In this document: positions 16,673-26,080 of the stretch, piece after piece
Position numbering within the stretch: the stretch's first letter is position 1
Layout of the letters: every line of letters starts with the position of its first letter
Translations under genes and position numbers: made by a program
Source of the DNA: CAVRXQ01 sp963849105
GTDB taxonomy: Bacteria > Actinomycetota > Acidimicrobiia > Acidimicrobiales > Bog-793
DNA: 64,000 nucleotides
Direction: 5' to 3'
Assembly (NCBI GenBank): GCA_963849105.1
Contig: CAWKGD010000003.1
Span: 558,001-622,000, forward strand
The notes under the pieces: model-generated
Seen by the model: the letters and a program-made list of their open reading frames with translations, nothing else
Database searches by the model: none
Told to the model about the DNA's origin: nothing

Positions 16673-17626
16673 TCACGTGTAGCGCACCTGTGGGTCGAGC
16701 ACGGCGTATGCGATGTCGGCGGCCAAGTTTCCGAGGACCGTGGCCACGCTTACGAGAATGGTGATGCCAAGTTCCACGGGATAGTCGGCGTTCACGGCCG
16801 CGTTGTAGAACAGCAACCCGATCCCAGGGAAATTGAAGACGTACTCGACTACGAAGCCGAGCGTGAGGACGGCCGGCACCGAAAGGCCGACCAGAGTTAC
16901 GACCGAGAGGAGCGAGTTCCGAAGCACGTGGCGCCACAGGATGCGTCGTTTCGAGGCGCCTTTGGCCCGAGCGGTTCGGACGTAGTCCTGCGCAAGATTC
17001 TCTACCGCAGCAGATCTCATGTACTGGCTGAAGAGTGCGTACGTGCCGAGCGCGAGCGTGGCGATCGGGAGGACTAACCCGGATGGCTGTGACAGCACCT
17101 CGGTGATCGTCGTGCCTTGCGGCGCTTCTGCGGGTAAGAGCCCGAGGTTCACCGAGAACACGGCGATCAGAAGCAGGCCGAGAAGGAAGTACGGCATCGA
17201 ATAAAGCACGAACGACACAGTCGTTCCGACGTAATCGATGAGACCGTTGCGGTGGGCGGCCTGAACCAATCCAACGGGAATGGCGATGAGCAACGCGATG
17301 ACGAGCGCCGAACCGACCAGTAGCAGGTCCCTCGGCAGGTCGTGGGCGATCAGGGCGTCCACGGAGTCGTTCAACTTGTACGAGTAGCCGAGGTTTCCGT
17401 GCAACATCTGCCAGAAGTAGTGGCCGTACTGCACGGGAAGCGGCGAATTGAGCCCGTACTCCCTGATGAATGCGCGCACCTGGGTAGGGCCGGCTCGCAA
17501 CCCGATCACCGCGCGGGCGAGAGCCGGCCCGGTGGCGACCAGGTTCTGCAGGATGAAGGCAACGATCGTTACCCCGACGACGACGAAGACCGCGTGGATT
17601 AGTCGCCGGACGATGTAGCCGACCAC
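16673..17626 (-). CDS. Peptide-type ABC transporter permease (DppB/OppB-like)
   Basis: 317 residues. The first helix (VGYIVRRLIHAVFVVVGVTI) and the periplasmic loop ending in YGLNSPLPVQYGHYFWQMLHG are characteristic of DppB. The EAA loop lies at about residues 215-240 (DYVRTARAKGASKRRILWRH), followed by two helices. Six membrane segments in all. It sits 34 nt downstream of the amidase gene and 46 nt upstream of the DppC-like gene, in one operon. The imported compound is unknown; the amidase suggests an amide or short peptide. Confidence 0.85.
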   Translation of the reverse strand: MVGYIVRRLIHAVFVVVGVTIVAFILQNLVATGPALARAVIGLRAGPTQVRAFIREYGLNSPLPVQYGHYFWQMLHGNLGYSYKLNDSVDALIAHDLPRDLLLVGSALVIALLIAIPVGLVQAAHRNGLIDYVGTTVSFVLYSMPYFLLGLLLIAVFSVNLGLLPAEAPQGTTITEVLSQPSGLVLPIATLALGTYALFSQYMRSAAVENLAQDYVRTARAKGASKRRILWRHVLRNSLLSVVTLVGLSVPAVLTLGFVVEYVFNFPGIGLLFYNAAVNADYPVELGITILVSVATVLGNLAADIAYAVLDPQVRYT

Positions 17627-17660
17627 CGCTGCTTCTTACATCACTTCGGTTGTTGGGACA

Positions 17661-19091
17661 TTACGCGAAGACCGATGGTTGTCGCGCCGACCAGGGGCGC
17701 GCTTGCTCGAGGACGCTCGCCAGTTGCAGCAGCAATTTGTCCTCACCCCACCGTCCGACGAACTGCGTACCGATCGGCAGACCAGCCTCGGTCATGAGCG
17801 GCAGGCTGATCGCCGGCTGCCCAGTGCAATTGAACAGCGACGTCCCTGACTCGAGGTTTCCGAGGTCGCTGGCGAAGTACCAGTCGACGCCGACTTGTCG
17901 GTACGGATCGTAGGAGCCGAGCGTCGGTGGGAGAGCCGGCATTGTAGAGAGCAAGAAGATGTCGCAGTCCTGCAACTGCTCGTCAACTACCCGAGTGGTC
18001 TTCCGATAGGTCTCGAGTGCCTCGATGACTCGTTTCGCATCGAGGCGGCGCCCGTGTTCGTACAGCGCGAGCGTGTAACCCTCGAGGGTCTCGGTGTTAG
18101 GTGCGCGGCCCATAGCCCGAGCGGATGCGTCGACCTCCGTCGCCGCCATCGCAGCCCAGATGTCGATCGTCGATGCGATGTACCGCTCGACATCAAAGGT
18201 CAGTGGACGCTCGAACACCTCGTGTCCGAGTTCCGCACAGAGATTCGCGGCTTCGAGCGTTGCGCACGCGACCTCCGGGTCGATGTGCCGTCCCCACAAA
18301 TTGCCGGTGGTGAAACCGATGCGCAGTTTCCGTGGCGTCGCTCCGAAGTCGTCCGTGCCCCGGAGGTCGCCGGTCGGCGCACGAAAGGGTGCACCCGGCC
18401 CCGCACCTTCCACCGCTGCGAGCAATGCGACCGCGTCTCTTACCGACCGAGTGAGGGCGAATTCGGTCGTGATGTCGCCGAGGAACACGCGCGTCGGCTC
18501 TGACCAAATTCGTCCTCTGCTCGGCTTCAAGCCCACCAACCCGCAGCAGGACGCCGGTATGCGGATGGACCCGCCCCCGTCGTTGCCGTGTGCGAGGGGC
18601 ACCATACCGGCGGCCACCGCGGCGGCCGAACCGCCGCTTGATCCACCTGTGCTCTTCGTGACATCCCACGGATTCCGCGTCGCGCCGTACAGCGCGGTCT
18701 CGACGGTCACGACCTCGCCAAACTCGGACGTCGCGCTGCGGCCGATCTGAATTAGGCCGGCCGCTAGGAAGCGGCGCGCCAACTCTCCAGTGCGCGGACT
18801 CGTCCAACCTGCGAGCAGCCGGCTACCCGCTTCCACCCGCCGGCCGGCGACAGCCCAGCCGAGATCCTTCGCGACGAAGGGGACGCCGGCAAACGGCGCG
18901 GCGCTGGCTTCGTCGTCGGAGATGACGCTTACAGCGTCCTCGTAGACCTCGATGACCGCGTTCAGCTCCGGATTGATTCGTTCGATCGCCCGGACGGCAG
19001 TTTCCGCGAGCTCGCTCGGTTTCACCTCTTTCTGCCGCACGAGCTCGGACAGCCCGGTCGCGTCGTAGCGCGCGAACTCACGAACCTCCAC
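17661..19091 (-). CDS. Amidase (amidase-signature family)
   Basis: 476 residues, the usual length for the family. The Ser-cisSer-Lys triad can be traced: Lys in FVAKDLGW (about residue 72), and the two serines within GGSSGGSAAAVAAG and GGSIRIPASC. There is no signal peptide, so the enzyme is cytoplasmic and would hydrolyse an amide after import. The GTG start has GGGTGAGG nearby. It lies between the substrate-binding-protein gene (48 nt upstream) and the permease genes, which makes import followed by deamidation the most likely logic of the operon. GatA is excluded by context: no gatB or gatC nearby. Confidence 0.85.
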   Translation of the reverse strand: MEVREFARYDATGLSELVRQKEVKPSELAETAVRAIERINPELNAVIEVYEDAVSVISDDEASAAPFAGVPFVAKDLGWAVAGRRVEAGSRLLAGWTSPRTGELARRFLAAGLIQIGRSATSEFGEVVTVETALYGATRNPWDVTKSTGGSSGGSAAAVAAGMVPLAHGNDGGGSIRIPASCCGLVGLKPSRGRIWSEPTRVFLGDITTEFALTRSVRDAVALLAAVEGAGPGAPFRAPTGDLRGTDDFGATPRKLRIGFTTGNLWGRHIDPEVACATLEAANLCAELGHEVFERPLTFDVERYIASTIDIWAAMAATEVDASARAMGRAPNTETLEGYTLALYEHGRRLDAKRVIEALETYRKTTRVVDEQLQDCDIFLLSTMPALPPTLGSYDPYRQVGVDWYFASDLGNLESGTSLFNCTGQPAISLPLMTEAGLPIGTQFVGRWGEDKLLLQLASVLEQARPWSARQPSVFA

Positions 19092-19139
19092 GCCTCACCC
19101 TTTCTGCTGGAACGATCGGAGTCGGCCTCGCCGGCGCGA

Positions 19140-21026
19140 TCAGCCCGAAACTGTCCAGAGTTGCGGGTACAGGTTCGTCTCCAATCCTTGTGGCAGCGGA
19201 ACGCGCACGTTCTTTTTGATGACGGAGATCTGGTACGGGCCGTTCGGAACCCACAGCGTCGGCAGCTGGGCCGCGGCGTAGTTGTCGGCGGCGTGCAGCG
19301 GCGCGAGACCCGGCAGCTCGTGCGCTGCGTGGGTGAGGGCGTCCATCGTCGGATCGCTGTACTGGCCCCCGTTGAACCCGGAGCCGGTGTTGTAGTTCTC
19401 CGCACCGTCTGGGTAGTAGTAGGGGTACCAGCCGTATTCGTCACTTATCACGCCGGCGAGCATCTGCCAATGGCAGGCCGACGACTTGACGCCGAAGCAC
19501 GAGAAATAGTCGGCGAACACCTTGCTGAACGGATGGCTCGTGAGCGTGAGTTGAACGCCGACTTCGGAGGCGGTGGTCTTGAAGTTGAGCACCTCTTGAC
19601 CTAGTGCTGTGTTTCCGGAGCTGTACTCGAAAGAAAAGCTAAACGCCGCACCGGATTTGACACCGGCACCGCACTCCCCGGTGCCGGTACCCGGGTGCAC
19701 ACAGGTGGAGACCCCTCCGGAGACGACCTTCCAGCCGTGACTGGTGAGCAATTTCCGCGCCGCCGAGACGCTGAATGGGTAGTGGTCTTCGCTGACGTAG
19801 GCGTCGGCGTACGGGTTCTTGATCACCGTCGGAATGTCGCTGTATTCGGGATAGCCGAACCCTCGCAGGAAGTACTTCACCCACGCGCTCTGGTCGATGA
19901 GATGCTGAAGCGCCTGTCGGATGTACAGCTGCTTGAAGATTGGACCCGCTGTCGGTTGGGCGAAGTTGAGTGGCCAGAAGTTCCAGCCCCAGATGTTCCA
20001 CGGAACGATCTGGTAGCCCTCCGAGCGCACCGCCGATTCCAGTCCCGACGTGGCGTCCTCCAATGGCAGAAATCCGTAGTCGACGCTTCCGGAGCGGACG
20101 GCGTCGAACTCGGCTGACGTGCTCGTGAACGGTTCTTCGATGAACTTGGCGACGCTGTGGGTGGACTCACCGAAATAGCGGGGATTCGCCACCAGCACGA
20201 GATAGCCGGTCGTGGCGTTGTAGCCGACCTTCGGCTCGATCTCCCACGGCCCGTCGACTACGCGCCACAACGGGCTCGTGGCGTAGGTGCTTCCTTCCGT
20301 CGACTGCTTGTTCAGGAACGTCCAGACCGCGACTGCGCCCTTCTTCGACTCGTCGTAGTTCCCGACCGGTCCACTGAGCGACGTGCGGTCCCACGCGTGT
20401 TGCGGCATCGGAATGATCGAGTTCAGTTCGTTTAGCTGCAGCCAATATTGGTTGTACGTTCGGTTGAAGGTGATGGCGAAGCGCGTCTTCGACAGATAGC
20501 TGATGGACTTCACGTTGTCGGGGAACTGACCCGGGACGTAATCCCCCCACTCCGTCTTGTTGGCGAACAACAAGTTCATCCAGAACTCGACGTCGCGTGT
20601 CGTCAGCGGGACGCCGTCGGACCAGTGAATGTTCTTCAACGTGATGGTGGCCACGGTGTCATGCGCCGCGTTGATGCTGAACGTTGGTGGATAAGCCAAG
20701 CTCATCGAGTCGTTCACGACCGGCTCGCCATTGCTGTCGATCCAATAGAGCGTGGGGTACAGCAGATAGCTGAATTCCTGATCGTTCGCGAACGTGAACC
20801 ACTCCGCCGGCTGCAAAGGGAAGACGTAGTCCGGCGGTGAGCCGGGTTGCTCAGCGAAGGTGACCGTCGCACCGCGGGTCGTGCGCTCGGTGAGATGAGC
20901 AGGGACGTACGCGCCGGCCGCGAGCAGCAAGGCAGGGAGGATTGCCAACTTCCGGAGGAGGAACCCCCTTTCGCGACGGTCTCGCAGACTCCTCTTGCCC
21001 TGGTGAACATGATTCAAATCGGCCAT
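19140..21026 (-). CDS. ABC transporter substrate-binding protein, peptide/SBP_bac_5 type
   Basis: 628 residues. A basic N-terminus and one hydrophobic stretch (KLAILPALLLAAGAYVPA) act as signal peptide or anchor; no lipobox Cys is seen. The body has the family hallmarks: HWSDGVPLTTRDVEFWMNL near residue 160 and LYIRQALQHLIDQ near 385. The ATG at 21026 is chosen because GGAGG lies 8 nt upstream, inside the 27-nt gap after the TetR gene. It would deliver ligand to the DppB/DppC-like permeases encoded downstream. Confidence 0.85.
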   Translation of the reverse strand: MADLNHVHQGKRSLRDRRERGFLLRKLAILPALLLAAGAYVPAHLTERTTRGATVTFAEQPGSPPDYVFPLQPAEWFTFANDQEFSYLLYPTLYWIDSNGEPVVNDSMSLAYPPTFSINAAHDTVATITLKNIHWSDGVPLTTRDVEFWMNLLFANKTEWGDYVPGQFPDNVKSISYLSKTRFAITFNRTYNQYWLQLNELNSIIPMPQHAWDRTSLSGPVGNYDESKKGAVAVWTFLNKQSTEGSTYATSPLWRVVDGPWEIEPKVGYNATTGYLVLVANPRYFGESTHSVAKFIEEPFTSTSAEFDAVRSGSVDYGFLPLEDATSGLESAVRSEGYQIVPWNIWGWNFWPLNFAQPTAGPIFKQLYIRQALQHLIDQSAWVKYFLRGFGYPEYSDIPTVIKNPYADAYVSEDHYPFSVSAARKLLTSHGWKVVSGGVSTCVHPGTGTGECGAGVKSGAAFSFSFEYSSGNTALGQEVLNFKTTASEVGVQLTLTSHPFSKVFADYFSCFGVKSSACHWQMLAGVISDEYGWYPYYYPDGAENYNTGSGFNGGQYSDPTMDALTHAAHELPGLAPLHAADNYAAAQLPTLWVPNGPYQISVIKKNVRVPLPQGLETNLYPQLWTVSG

Positions 21027-21052
21027 GTTCAGTCCTCCCCCTTTTGATTTCC

Positions 21053-21760
21053 TCACGCGAGGCTCGCGCTCGGTTCTCTCTTGTCATGATTCGTAGCGGT
21101 AGCGCGTCCTCGTCCCGGATCTGCCTTCGCCTCGATGGCGTCGAAGAGCAGGTCGAGGCCGTAGCTGAACGCCTTTTCCACATCGTTGTAGAGGCGCCGA
21201 CCAGTGGAAGCGAGATTGGGAAAGCGACCTTCCGGCAACGCGCTGTAGACCCTCCGCCAGCGCTCCAAACTCTCCTCGGTTGCCCTCGCGTCGAATGCGG
21301 TGCCGCCGATCGTGTATGTCTCGAGTGCCTCGAACGCGAGCGGAATCTCCTCTTCCGGCAAGCCCGATTCACGCAACAGAGCGAGCTCCAGGTCGACGTT
21401 GTCGTATCCCTCATCCAGCATCGGCGCGGTGAGCTGAAGCGCGAGCAGGGCATTCGGGTGGGCTAGGTAAACGCGACGGAGCGAAAGCAACAGCACTCGC
21501 AGCCTCTCTCGCCACGGACCTGCCTCCGGCACATCACGGACTACCTCTCGGAGCAACGTGGCGGCGGCCATCGCGAGGATCTCGTCTTTGTCTCGGAAGT
21601 ACCGATAGACCGCAGTGGCGTCCACACTGAGCTCTCGCCCGAGGCGGCGCATGTTCACACCATCGTGGCCTTGTCCTTCCGCGACGCGCAGATACGCCTC
21701 GATGATCGCCTCACGGGAAAGTCGCTGACCCGCCGGTCTGGCGACTTCCGACATCGCCAC
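21053..21760 (-). CDS. TetR-family regulator of the transport/amidase operon
   Basis: 235 residues. The N-terminal HTH is clear (LSREAIIEAYLRVAEGQG, RRLGRELSVDATAVYRYFRDKDEIL), followed by a TetR_C-like helical domain. It is the first gene of a five-gene minus-strand operon, 27 nt before the binding-protein gene, so it probably controls its own operon, with the transported compound or its product as inducer (inference). ATG at 21760 or 21754. Confidence 0.85.
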   Translation of the reverse strand: MAMSEVARPAGQRLSREAIIEAYLRVAEGQGHDGVNMRRLGRELSVDATAVYRYFRDKDEILAMAAATLLREVVRDVPEAGPWRERLRVLLLSLRRVYLAHPNALLALQLTAPMLDEGYDNVDLELALLRESGLPEEEIPLAFEALETYTIGGTAFDARATEESLERWRRVYSALPEGRFPNLASTGRRLYNDVEKAFSYGLDLLFDAIEAKADPGRGRATATNHDKREPSASLA

Positions 21761-22015
21761 GGCGCTGAGCGTAGGAGTGCGTCATCGCTGCTGTCAACGT
21801 TGTTGATTGTTTCTTCGTCACTTGCTGGAACCGAGCAGTTATGGCTGACCACCTCGATTCGACCCGCTAGACGTTCGGCTCGTTACCAACGCCGAGTACG
21901 GCCGTCAGGAGCAGCAAGCCCCAACTGTTGGGGCCGTAAGTCGTCGCCCCGTTGCCGAAGCTGCCCTAGCTAGTCGAGCAATCCCGCGATTTGCTCGACA
22001 GACCACCGATACTTC

Positions 22016-22195
22016 GTGACACCCGCGGCCATTGCTGGTGGCGGCAAAGACAAGGCCATCGTGGCTGGTGTGTCGCAGCGAGGCGGCGAACTTCGCGCGG
22101 CAGAGATCCCCAACACGCGACGGCAAACGCTTCATTCCGCAGCACTTGAGCACGTGGAGGTTGGAGCCACCATCTACACGGATGCACTCGGCGGG
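22016..22195 (+). pseudogene. IS1595-type transposase fragment
   Basis: About 60 codons match the middle of ISXO2/IS1595 DDE transposases: DKAIVAGVSQRGGELRAAEI, then PNTRRQTL, and EHVEVGATIYTDAL with the catalytic Asp of the second DDE motif. Both ends are missing and the flanks are non-coding. It marks an old insertion. Confidence 0.6.
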
Positions 22196-22473
22196 GGAGT
22201 GCGACTTCTTCGACGTCTGCTGCGCGGCAGCTCCCAGCGAGCGACGAAGAGCGGTGACATTCAAGGTCGGGCTGAATAGCGGAAACTCGTTTGCGGGCAC
22301 GTGACTGCCCGGGCTTCCAGCACGAGGGGCGGCGAGTGCCCGCACGTCGCGTTCTGATCAGGCTGCCCACTCACTGTGCCATGCTGCCGAGCTGGCGTTT
22401 TCCCGTGTACTCAAGGTAGTAAACGCCCCTCCGACACGTGGTGACGAACCGGCAGCGTTCGGGGATGCTCGTC

Positions 22474-22599
22474 CTAGTGCTTGGATCTGACGCGCTGCAC
22501 GTTGAGAAGAACGAAGCTCCCGATCAGCAGCATCCAACCCCACCACGGTACGGCACCAAGGCCGTGCCATACGTCGTGGAGGAAGATCGAGCTCGTCAT
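22474..22599 (-). CDS. Possible 41-residue single-span membrane peptide
   Basis: An ATG at 22599 opens a 41-codon frame with one hydrophobic segment (VPWWGWMLLIGSFVLL) bounded by His/Trp-rich and basic ends, stopping at 22474. The composition is protein-like, but no strong ribosome site is present and the surroundings are decayed DNA, so it may instead be the C-terminus of a lost membrane protein. Confidence 0.3.
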   Translation of the reverse strand: MTSSIFLHDVWHGLGAVPWWGWMLLIGSFVLLNVQRVRSKH

Positions 22600-22753
22600 T
22601 GTCACGACCAATGCCTAGCGCTATCCGACTGGCCCGGGACAGATGCTCAACCGGCGATCAGGGGCAGGTCATGCGTACGCAGAATCGCCTCTTCCGACTG
22701 CGTGACATAGGAATGAGCCGGACGCAACTAAACATGTGCTTGAGAGGGGTTGC

Positions 22754-23122
22754 GGATGGAGTCCTTTGAGCAGTTTGTGGCGCTCGCATTAGAGCACGAG
22801 GGTCTCGTCGTATCCGAGGCGATCAAAGTTGAAGCAAGTGCACCTTCGCCTTTACGTCGGAAGATTTGCTGCTCAGTCGACCGGCACGCACGAACGTGAA
22901 ATACGCGAATGGTGCAGAAAGCAGATAGTCGGAGGAGGACCAATAGAAGTATTTGGACTCTCTGATGTCATCGGCACAGTTCGGATGGTCGCTGCTTCAA
23001 AGACTTACAGAGACAATGCAGTTCTCACCACGATGAAGGTTCTCGACGCTGCCGGATTGCTCGAAGGGATTGATACGTCGGGGGTTGAGTCAGATGACGA
23101 CGAAGACGATGAGGACGAGTGA
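22754..23122 (+). pseudogene. Element-associated protein with internal deletion and frameshift
   Basis: The N-terminus reads MESFEQFVALALEHEGLVVSEAIK from ATG 22754 (with GAGGGG upstream). Near 22825 the conserved reading moves to another frame, continuing QVHLRLYVGRFAAQ, the helical HEREIREWCRKQ, then PIEVFGLSDV and a highly acidic tail (ESDDDEDDEDE) to 23122. I recall intact relatives in actinobacteria with about 50 more residues between the two parts, so a deletion probably caused the shift. Function unknown. Confidence 0.5.
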
Positions 23123-23235
23123 TTGCTAGCGGGGCTAACCGCGCACCGCCTGCTCAACAATCGAATAATCGAGGTCTTCCTTCTGCCGCAATGTTCCGGC
23201 GATAGGGATACCTTCCTGACTCCTAGCATCGAAGA

Positions 23236-24056
23236 ATGACAGCGGAGGAAGAAGCGGCATTCGATGAGGGCTTCCATATCAAGCTAGAAGCTGCGTGGGA
23301 CATCGTCCGTCTGGTCGTGCCTACGGTGCAGGATCAGATGCCGGACGAACCGTTGCGAAGTTCCCTTCCCTTTTCGACGGCAGCACGCTTCAACTTGGCT
23401 CTTGGTGGACGATGTCTGTCGGCGCTTCAATGCCTTCGGACCAAGGAGACCTCAGAAGGAGCGTTTGTGTTGCTGCGCAACCTTTTGGAGGCTTGGGCTC
23501 ATCTCGCGTTCATCGCAGGAATCGGCGCTCCTGATGGAACAATCGTTTGCCGCGGGGTGCGCTTCGAACTCGGCGCCCTTAAAGAGGCCGAGGATGTCGC
23601 GCGCCGTGTCGGCGCGCTTCCGCCGGAGATTGTGCAGCGCTTCGAGATTCGTCGAGCAGAGCTTCGCGCCGTCGAGACTGGCTGCACATGCGGTCGGCAC
23701 CAGCCCCTTCCCGAGGACACGTTGCTCAGGCCTTGAGAACGATAAGCAATGAGTTTCCGCGTCTTAAATGGGTCCCGATTGTGTACTCGGACTCGTCTAG
23801 GGCTACTCACATGTTCGCCGGAGTGGACCACATTGTTGCCGTTGGCCCCGAGGGCCAACCAGAGCTGACGTGGGTCCCACCAAGGTCGCGAGTTCGTTGG
23901 TTGATATGGACCATGGTCACGTTCGGCAACTCGTCACGGATTGCCGAAGCACTTATAGCTGGGCCAGACGCTAGAGGGTTAGATCAATCCGGTTGCTGGA
24001 CGCGCTTGTCGGAACTTCTCGAGGACCGTTTCCTGGAGGGATACGGACGGGAGTGA
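23236..24056 (+). pseudogene. Helical hypothetical protein, frameshifted
   Basis: The first frame (ATG 23236) gives an acidic, helical protein (AFDEGFHIKLEAAWDIVR, LRNLLEAWAHLAFIAG, ending in CTCGRHQPLPED). At about 23715 the sense moves to a second frame (HVAQALRTISNEFPRLKWVP, then FAGVDHIVAVG), ending at 24056. Together about 270 residues. The arrangement faintly resembles the DUF5677 type of helical proteins. It is either a real frameshift or a sequencing error. Confidence 0.5.
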
Positions 24057-24285
24057 GCGGACTCGCCTCGGCAGATTGTCACCCGAGTGCCGCTCAGAGC
24101 CGGCGATTGGGGGCGCGGGCCAATCGCGATTCTTCAAGTGGTCGGTGCAACCGCTTATCCAATCCAAGAGCCATTGACTCGGGGACACCGCATAAGGGAT
24201 TCGGGCACGCACCGGGGCCGTTAGATGCCCGGCGTTCGACGCGATCACGTTCAAGGACGTGCCACCTCCGTAGGCTAGATCGACG

Positions 24286-24804
24286 ATGCCCGATTCCCAT
24301 GTTTCGACCGAGACGACTGGGACTGCCTCAACTCCGCTTCCACTCCCTGGAAATGGCGAGGAGACGGGAGTCGGTTCAGAAATTGAGAGTGGCGGCCGAC
24401 CGAGGAGGTTAGGAGTCGGTTTTCTCCTCCTCCTCCTCGTGGTGGGAGTTACCTTTCTTATCGCGTTCTTCGATGTTGTTCGTCACTGGCTGGCGCTTCA
24501 TACCGGAACACTCCACGGAGGGCCGGACGTCTACTACAACTTCTGGTCGGGCTTCGGTTCCGACTTCGGCGAGGCGACCCTCATCACTGCAGTCGGCATC
24601 GGGGTGTACACCGGTGTGCGTAAGGTGAATTGCCACACCAAGGGGTGTTGGAGGATTGGCCATCACCCCTTAGAAGGCACTCCTTACATCTTGTGCCGGC
24701 ACCACCACCCGGATGTCCCGACCAAGGGTGCTTCGCACGAACACATCCTTGAGGAGCATCGCAGATACAAGGAAGCTAAAGAGGCTCGAGAAGTTGTCAC
24801 CTAA
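24286..24804 (+). CDS. Hypothetical membrane protein with Cys/His-rich cytoplasmic tail
   Basis: 172 residues. A polar Thr/Pro-rich N-terminus (1-40) precedes two membrane segments (about 43-68 and 95-110). The tail has C-x3-GC, HH and C-RHHH residues (VNCHTKGCWRIGHHP, LCRHHHPDV) that look like a metal site, then a charged helix (EEHRRYKEAKEAREV). I have seen this Cys/His signature in small proteins of actinobacterial phages and elements; function unknown. No strong ribosome site precedes the ATG. Confidence 0.6.
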   Translation: MPDSHVSTETTGTASTPLPLPGNGEETGVGSEIESGGRPRRLGVGFLLLLLVVGVTFLIAFFDVVRHWLALHTGTLHGGPDVYYNFWSGFGSDFGEATLITAVGIGVYTGVRKVNCHTKGCWRIGHHPLEGTPYILCRHHHPDVPTKGASHEHILEEHRRYKEAKEAREVVT

Positions 24805-25286
24805 CGGGCAGCGAGGTTCGTATCCACAACGTGCCGATCGGGGTCACTTCTCGCATTTAGATGTCAAGCCGCCAGTGCTTGGTAGCAGAACGAGCGCGTC
24901 CCTCCTCCGACACTTTTTGCCAGGCACGTCGGCCACCATCGCGGCAGACAACCGGCACCGCCCGAGGTACTCCTTGCGAACGCGCTCGGAACGCGCCGTT
25001 CGGTGCACTCCACGCCCGCGAGCCAGCGTCGAACCGGCGATAGCGCGGTGAGCCGGACCGACCCATAACCACGACGCCGGCGATCCCCGGACAGCATCCT
25101 CAATGTGCCGGACGGCCGCATATAGATAGTGCGACACGCCCGGCGTTCTGGGGCACCCATCGCTGATCACGCGTGTTCGGGTGCTCGGGTTGCCTTCCGT
25201 CGAGCACAGTCCGATAGTTCGACCAAGGCAAAGTCGTTGATTGACTAGCCTCGCTCGATCGGCGAAGGACCTGGGGGGCCACCCCG
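24805..25286. other. Non-coding stretch
   Basis: No convincing gene, repeat or RNA was seen in these 480 bases. One CTCCGACAC box of the hairpin-repeat type occurs near 24906 but without a pairing arm. Confidence 0.4.
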
Positions 25287-25775
25287 ATGGGATACATGCC
25301 CGCGATGTGGCACAGGTTCGGCGAGTCGCTCGCTGCCGTTTCGGGGGCGCTGACGGGCTTGCTTTTCGTCGCGGTCTCCGTGAAGAGCGACACGCTGGCC
25401 GCGTCGCGCAGCCTCAGATCTCGCGCCGCGCAAACCCTCGTGCTGTTCATATCCTCCGTGCTCATCGCACTCTTGGTGGTGGCTCCTCAACCATCGACGG
25501 CTCTGGGTGCAGAGCTGCTCGCCACGTGTGTGGTCGTCGGCGTGACGCTGCTCGTCTTGGACCGGCGGGGGGGTCACCACTCCGAACAGGGTGTGGCCCG
25601 TTACATCGAAAGGTTCTCCCCGAACACAACCACCGCCCTGCTCGTCGGCGTAGCGGGGATGACCCTCCTGTTGAAAGCCGGCGGTGGCTTGTACTGGCTC
25701 ATCCCCGCCGCTGCGGCGGGTCTCCTCGGCGGCGTGGTCAACGCGTGGCTGTTCCTCGTCAGGTTGACCACCTAA
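25287..25775 (+). CDS. Hypothetical four-helix membrane protein
   Basis: 162 residues with four hydrophobic segments (about 13-32, 47-66, 71-90 and 110-160, the last probably two spans). It begins with a Trp/His/Phe-rich amphipathic stretch (MPAMWHRFGESLAAVSG), common in small actinobacterial membrane proteins. ATG at 25287; an ATG three codons later is possible. No neighbours suggest a role. Confidence 0.55.
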   Translation: MGYMPAMWHRFGESLAAVSGALTGLLFVAVSVKSDTLAASRSLRSRAAQTLVLFISSVLIALLVVAPQPSTALGAELLATCVVVGVTLLVLDRRGGHHSEQGVARYIERFSPNTTTALLVGVAGMTLLLKAGGGLYWLIPAAAAGLLGGVVNAWLFLVRLTT

Positions 25776-26080
25776 GGGTGCCGACCTGATTGAAGGCGGC
25801 ATTTGTTCGTTCCGCAACCTCACCGAGAGGTGAAGCGCGTGACCTCGCAAACAATCTGACTTCGACCCGGCGGTCTGTGACGCTCTGATCGAACCTTTGC
25901 TACGCGGATATGGGATACAGAGCAGGCACCTTGATGCGTCGCTCGTACGGTTCCCGAGAACGCCAAAGCGAAGTTCGCTCAGCCCTGACGATCGCGTCCA
26001 CGGGGGTCGAGACTTCGGTGGCGGGTAGCCCCAACGAGCAATCGTCGCCGACGTCCAGTCCATCCACCAGCCCGCGCAAC

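Noticed and set aside
21905..22345. 146-codon minus-strand frame
   Set aside because: It is the antisense of the IS1595 transposase fragment, which has recognisable motifs on the plus strand.
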